From assembly GCA_026129685.1 (NCBI GenBank), contig JAHCHO010000003.1, forward strand, positions 1 to 64,000: DNA of 64,000 nt. The letters run 5' to 3'. Positions 61,474 through 64,000 of this stretch are shown here, piece after piece (position 1 is the first letter of the stretch; each line of letters begins with the position of its first letter). A program made the translations under genes and the position numbers. The DNA is from Fimbriimonadaceae bacterium. GTDB lineage: Bacteria > Armatimonadota > Fimbriimonadia > Fimbriimonadales > Fimbriimonadaceae. The notes below the pieces were generated by a model. It searched no databases. It was given only the letters and a program-made list of their open reading frames with translations, and was not told the origin of the DNA.

Positions 61474-61494
61474 CGGGGCCGCCGGGCGGCCCCG
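61474..61494 (-). terminator. Hairpin between hpf and alaS
   Basis: CGGGGCCG / CGGCCCCG (arms 61474-61481 and 61487-61494), loop CCGGG. Without a T tract it may only attenuate read-through from hpf into alaS. Confidence 0.4.
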
Positions 61495-61516
61495 AGGCAT
61501 CGGTCCCGCGCACGGT

Positions 61517-62053
61517 TTAGGCGGGCTGAATGAGTCCGTATTTGCCGTCGCGGCGCTTGTACAGCACTTCGGTGTGCTTGGATTCCGCGTTCAGGAAGAC
61601 GAAGAAGGGATGCCCGAGCATCTCCATTTGGAGGGAGGCCTCCTCGAGGGTCATCGGGCGAAGGTCGAACCGCTTGTGCTCGACGATGCCGAGGACCTCG
61701 TATTCGTCGGGTTCGTGCTCCTCGATCTGGAGGAGCGCGTCGGGGGGTGGCGTTCCGCGTTTCCGGTGGCTCTGGATGATGCGCCCCTTGAGGCGGCGCA
61801 GACGCGATTCGAGTTTGTCGCTCACGCGGTCGATGGCGGCGCGGATGCTGAGGTCGTTCTCCTCGCCCCGGATGGTGAGACCGTCGGCGAAGACGGTGAT
61901 CTCGACCCGGTGGCCGTGCTTTTCGGCGCGGTGCACCATCTCGACCTTCTGGGCCTGGTTGAAGTAGCGGTCGAGGCGGCCCAGCTTTTTGGCGGCGTAC
62001 TCGCGATCTCGTTGAGTCACGTTGCCTTCGGCGTTGCGTACGAGTACTTCCAT
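61517..62053 (-). CDS. hpf: Long-form ribosome hibernation promoting factor
   Basis: 178 aa from the ATG at 62053. N-terminal sigma-54-modulation/YfiA domain (1-100): MEVLVRNAEGNVTQRDREYAAKKLGRLDRYF, VEITVFADGLTIRGEE. The C-terminal dimerisation domain (about 120-178, FDLRPMTLEEASLQMEMLGHPFFVFLNAESKHTEVLYKRRDGKYGLIQP) is the mark of the long form, which dimerises 70S ribosomes into 100S particles in stationary phase. The start lies 8 bp after the ispDF stop, so the two are probably co-transcribed. Confidence 0.95.
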   Translation of the reverse strand: MEVLVRNAEGNVTQRDREYAAKKLGRLDRYFNQAQKVEMVHRAEKHGHRVEITVFADGLTIRGEENDLSIRAAIDRVSDKLESRLRRLKGRIIQSHRKRGTPPPDALLQIEEHEPDEYEVLGIVEHKRFDLRPMTLEEASLQMEMLGHPFFVFLNAESKHTEVLYKRRDGKYGLIQPA

Positions 62054-62061
62054 GGTGTTTC

Positions 62062-63222
62062 CTACGAAGGACCCCGAACGAGGGTGGCGACGGCGAAGGC
62101 CGCGATGCCTTCGCCCCTCCCAATGGTTCCCAAGCGTTCGTTGGTCGTTGCTTTGACGTTGACGCGGTCGGAGGGGAGGCCCAGGGTCTGGGCGATGGTG
62201 AGGCGCATGTCGTCTCGCTTGCTTCCGAGTCTGGGCGTTTCCGCGATCACCGTTGCGTCTATGTTCACCATACGCCAACCTTCCTCCTCTACCAAGTCCT
62301 TTGACACTTCCAGGAAGGTTTTGGAGGCGCATCCGGCCCATTTGGGATCGGAATTCGGGAAGTGGACGCCGATGTCGTCCTTGCCCGCCGCGCCGAGGAT
62401 CGCGTCGGCGATGGCGTGGAGCAGCACGTCGGCGTCGGAATGGCCCTCCAGGCCGGCGTGCCCTTCGAAGAGGACGCCGCCGAGCCAGAGGGGCCGGTCC
62501 GGATCGGCCGAAAAGGCGTGAACGTCGTAGCCGAGTCCGGTGCGGGTTTCCATGGGTCGGTTCGTTCGGGGGGAGAGCAGCGCGCGGGCGAGGTCGGCGT
62601 CGCCGGGGTGGGTGATCTTGAGGTTGTCGGGGTCGCCTTCGACCAGGACGGGGTTGGCGCCAAAGGCCTCGAGCATCGAGAGTTCGTCGGTGAACGAGCG
62701 ATCGGCGGCGCCGAAGGCCCGGACGAGCAGGCCTCGGAGAGCGCCCTGCGGGGTCTGGACGGTGCGGAGGCGCGTTCGGTCAAGGGTTTCGATCCCTTCC
62801 TCGCCCAAGCGTTTGACGGTGTCGGTGATCGGCAGTCCCGGGGCGGCGGCGCCGCGCTCGACCACGCCGGCGATGACCCGTTCGATGAGGGCGGGCGTCA
62901 CGAAAGGGCGGGCCGCGTCGTGAATCAGGACGATCTCGGCCTCGTCGGGGCAAGCCGTCACGCCGCGTCGAGCGCTTTCCTGTCGGGTTTCGCCGCCCGG
63001 AACGACGAAGTCGGCGTCGGGCGCCTCGCTTCGGAAGCGCCCCACCCGTTCGGGGGCGACGACGATGCCAACCCCGGCGATCCGCGCGTTGTCGCGAAAG
63101 GCCCGGTAGGCGTGCCGCCAGAGGGGCGCACCATCCAGGTCCAGCCACAATTTGTCGCCGCCGAACCGCTCGCCGCGCCCGGCGGCGACGAGAACGGCGT
63201 AGACGATGGGCGGGCTCGGCAT
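62062..63222 (-). CDS. ispDF: Bifunctional IspD-IspF enzyme
   Basis: 386 aa fusion of two MEP-pathway enzymes. IspD part (1-225): VYAVLVAAGRGERFGGDK for CTP, IHDAARPFV, and TVQTPQGALRGLLV. It makes CDP-methylerythritol. IspF part (about 228-386): TGLGYDVHAFSADPDRPLWLGG with Zn Asp and His, EGHSDADVLLHAIADAILGAAGKDDIGVHFPNSDPKWAG, and TTNERLGTIGRGEGIAAFAVATL. It makes methylerythritol cyclodiphosphate. IspE, the middle enzyme, is not in the window. Fusions of this kind are known in Alphaproteobacteria and Campylobacterota. Confidence 0.96.
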   Translation of the reverse strand: MPSPPIVYAVLVAAGRGERFGGDKLWLDLDGAPLWRHAYRAFRDNARIAGVGIVVAPERVGRFRSEAPDADFVVPGGETRQESARRGVTACPDEAEIVLIHDAARPFVTPALIERVIAGVVERGAAAPGLPITDTVKRLGEEGIETLDRTRLRTVQTPQGALRGLLVRAFGAADRSFTDELSMLEAFGANPVLVEGDPDNLKITHPGDADLARALLSPRTNRPMETRTGLGYDVHAFSADPDRPLWLGGVLFEGHAGLEGHSDADVLLHAIADAILGAAGKDDIGVHFPNSDPKWAGCASKTFLEVSKDLVEEEGWRMVNIDATVIAETPRLGSKRDDMRLTIAQTLGLPSDRVNVKATTNERLGTIGRGEGIAAFAVATLVRGPS

Positions 63223-63306
63223 GGCGCCCTCAGCTTACTTGGCGTCGGAACCTCGGAGGTCGGAAAGAGGAACTCGTCGGCCCATGCGACGCTTGGCGAT
63301 CGTCGT

Positions 63307-64000
63307 TCACGGATCGCGGCGTTTGATCGCGCTGTAGTGGACCCGGTCGCTGCGTTTGCGGGGTTGGTCGAGGCCGTAGCTTTCGAAACAGCGGACTTCG
63401 TCGAAGCCGGCTTCGTCGAGCATCGCGCGAACCTCCTCGTCGGAGTGGGCCCGCTGGACGTGGGTCTCTTCGTATTCCTGGTCGCCCACCCAGAACTTCA
63501 TGTGGACGCGGATGATGCGCGCGTGGGGGTCCCAATCTCCCTTCCAGTCGTACCGCACCTTGGCGCGCGGGTTCTTGTTGTGCTGGTCGAACATCTTGGC
63601 CTCGAAGGCGTAGGCGGTGTTCAGGTCGAACACGAACGAGCCGCCGAGGTCGAGGTGCTGGGAGACGCGGACGATCGCTTGGGAGAGGCTTTCGGCGTCG
63701 GTGATGTAGTTCAGGCTGTCGAAGAACGAGTAGGCGCCTTCGAAGGTGTCACCGAGGTCCAGGGAGGTTACGTCGGCGACCTCGTAGCGAATCTTGAGCC
63801 GCTTCTTGTGCGCCTTCTGGCGGGCGACGCGGATCATGGTCTCGGACAGATCGAAGCCGGTCAGTTCCTTCCCTTCGCGGGTGAGCATCTCGCACATGGT
63901 GCCGGTGCCGCAACAGACGTCGAGGACGCGCTGCGGCTTGACGTTCTGTTGGGCGAGGAGAAGGAGGTAGTAGCCGGTCCACATTCGGTACGGCACGTCC
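63307..64000 (-). CDS. SAM-dependent methyltransferase, 5' end outside the window
   Basis: At least 229 aa; the frame is open to the right edge, and the first visible residues (VPYRMWTGYYLLLLA) lie inside the usual N-terminal helix, so the true start is beyond 64000. SAM motif I VLDVCCGTGTMCEML, motif II LTGFDLSETMIRVAR, motif IV AYSFFDSLNYIT and then GSFVFDLNTAYAFEAK. The substrate is not identifiable. The small gap to ispDF (84 bp) shows no other gene. Confidence 0.85.
   Translation of the reverse strand, partial: DVPYRMWTGYYLLLLAQQNVKPQRVLDVCCGTGTMCEMLTREGKELTGFDLSETMIRVARQKAHKKRLKIRYEVADVTSLDLGDTFEGAYSFFDSLNYITDAESLSQAIVRVSQHLDLGGSFVFDLNTAYAFEAKMFDQHNKNPRAKVRYDWKGDWDPHARIIRVHMKFWVGDQEYEETHVQRAHSDEEVRAMLDEAGFDEVRCFESYGLDQPRKRSDRVHYSAIKRRDP

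Overview
The window is 64 kb of GC-rich, densely packed bacterial chromosome. Two secreted proteins end in a PEP-CTERM-like sorting tail (VPEPA, a short hydrophobic helix, then RRRRK). A PSD1/DUF1549 and DUF1501 pair, DUF1080 domains, a dockerin-tailed secreted beta-propeller and many secreted hypothetical proteins accompany them. This mix suggests Armatimonadota, probably a Fimbriimonadia-like lineage; that placement is inferred from gene content and was not tested by phylogeny. No rRNA or tRNA gene was recognised.

Layout. 1-6.4 kb: a CHRD-domain PEP-CTERM protein, then a complete compact type II-C CRISPR-Cas locus. It has eight 36-bp repeats with seven spacers, and the operon cas9-cas1-cas2 on the minus strand with GTGA overlaps at both junctions. 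Divergent from cas9 is a strong tracrRNA candidate (about 6233-6379). Its anti-repeat pairs with nearly the whole repeat, and it has its own -10/-35 and a terminator. Each repeat ends in TGATACACT, which looks like an extended -10 box, so each spacer may be transcribed from its own promoter as in Neisseria II-C arrays.

6.4-24 kb: an acyl-ACP-reductase-like enzyme, a cold-shock-type RRM protein, hisC-queD, a VOC protein, an HD-GYP response regulator, the dockerin propeller, a dienelactone hydrolase-like protein, a divergent hydroxyproline-catabolism pair, a BaiN-like flavoprotein with a GapN-like dehydrogenase, TPR and GNAT proteins, a block of short interspersed repeats, an orphan glyQ, and a Phd/PIN toxin-antitoxin pair with a palindromic operator.

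24-45 kb: an MFS exporter, gpsA, a MinD/ParA-like ATPase, tag, a Cys-rich lipoprotein, mutL, a GHL10-like hydrolase, nuoA-nuoC (no nuoB between them), the DUF1501/PSD1 pair, a three-gene envelope operon (59-aa membrane protein, methyltransferase, membrane phosphatase/sulfatase-like protein), nuoF and folB.

45-64 kb: a second PEP-CTERM protein, a dihydroorotase, DinB, a 4-TM protein, a secreted glycosidase-like protein, a glycosyltransferase, greA, a beta-propeller with an S33 peptidase-like hydrolase, a split nucleotidyltransferase with a small partner, a tandem DUF1080 protein, and the chain ispDF-hpf-alaS. A methyltransferase is cut by the right edge.

A recurring theme is a -10-like hexamer (TACAAT, TATACT, TAGAAT, CATAAT and similar) only 6-12 nt upstream of the start codon in about 16 genes, usually with no Shine-Dalgarno sequence. 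This suggests that leaderless or near-leaderless transcription is common here, and it was used to choose several starts. Two divergent pairs (cas9/tracrRNA and the hydroxyproline pair) appear to share a single symmetrical -10 element.
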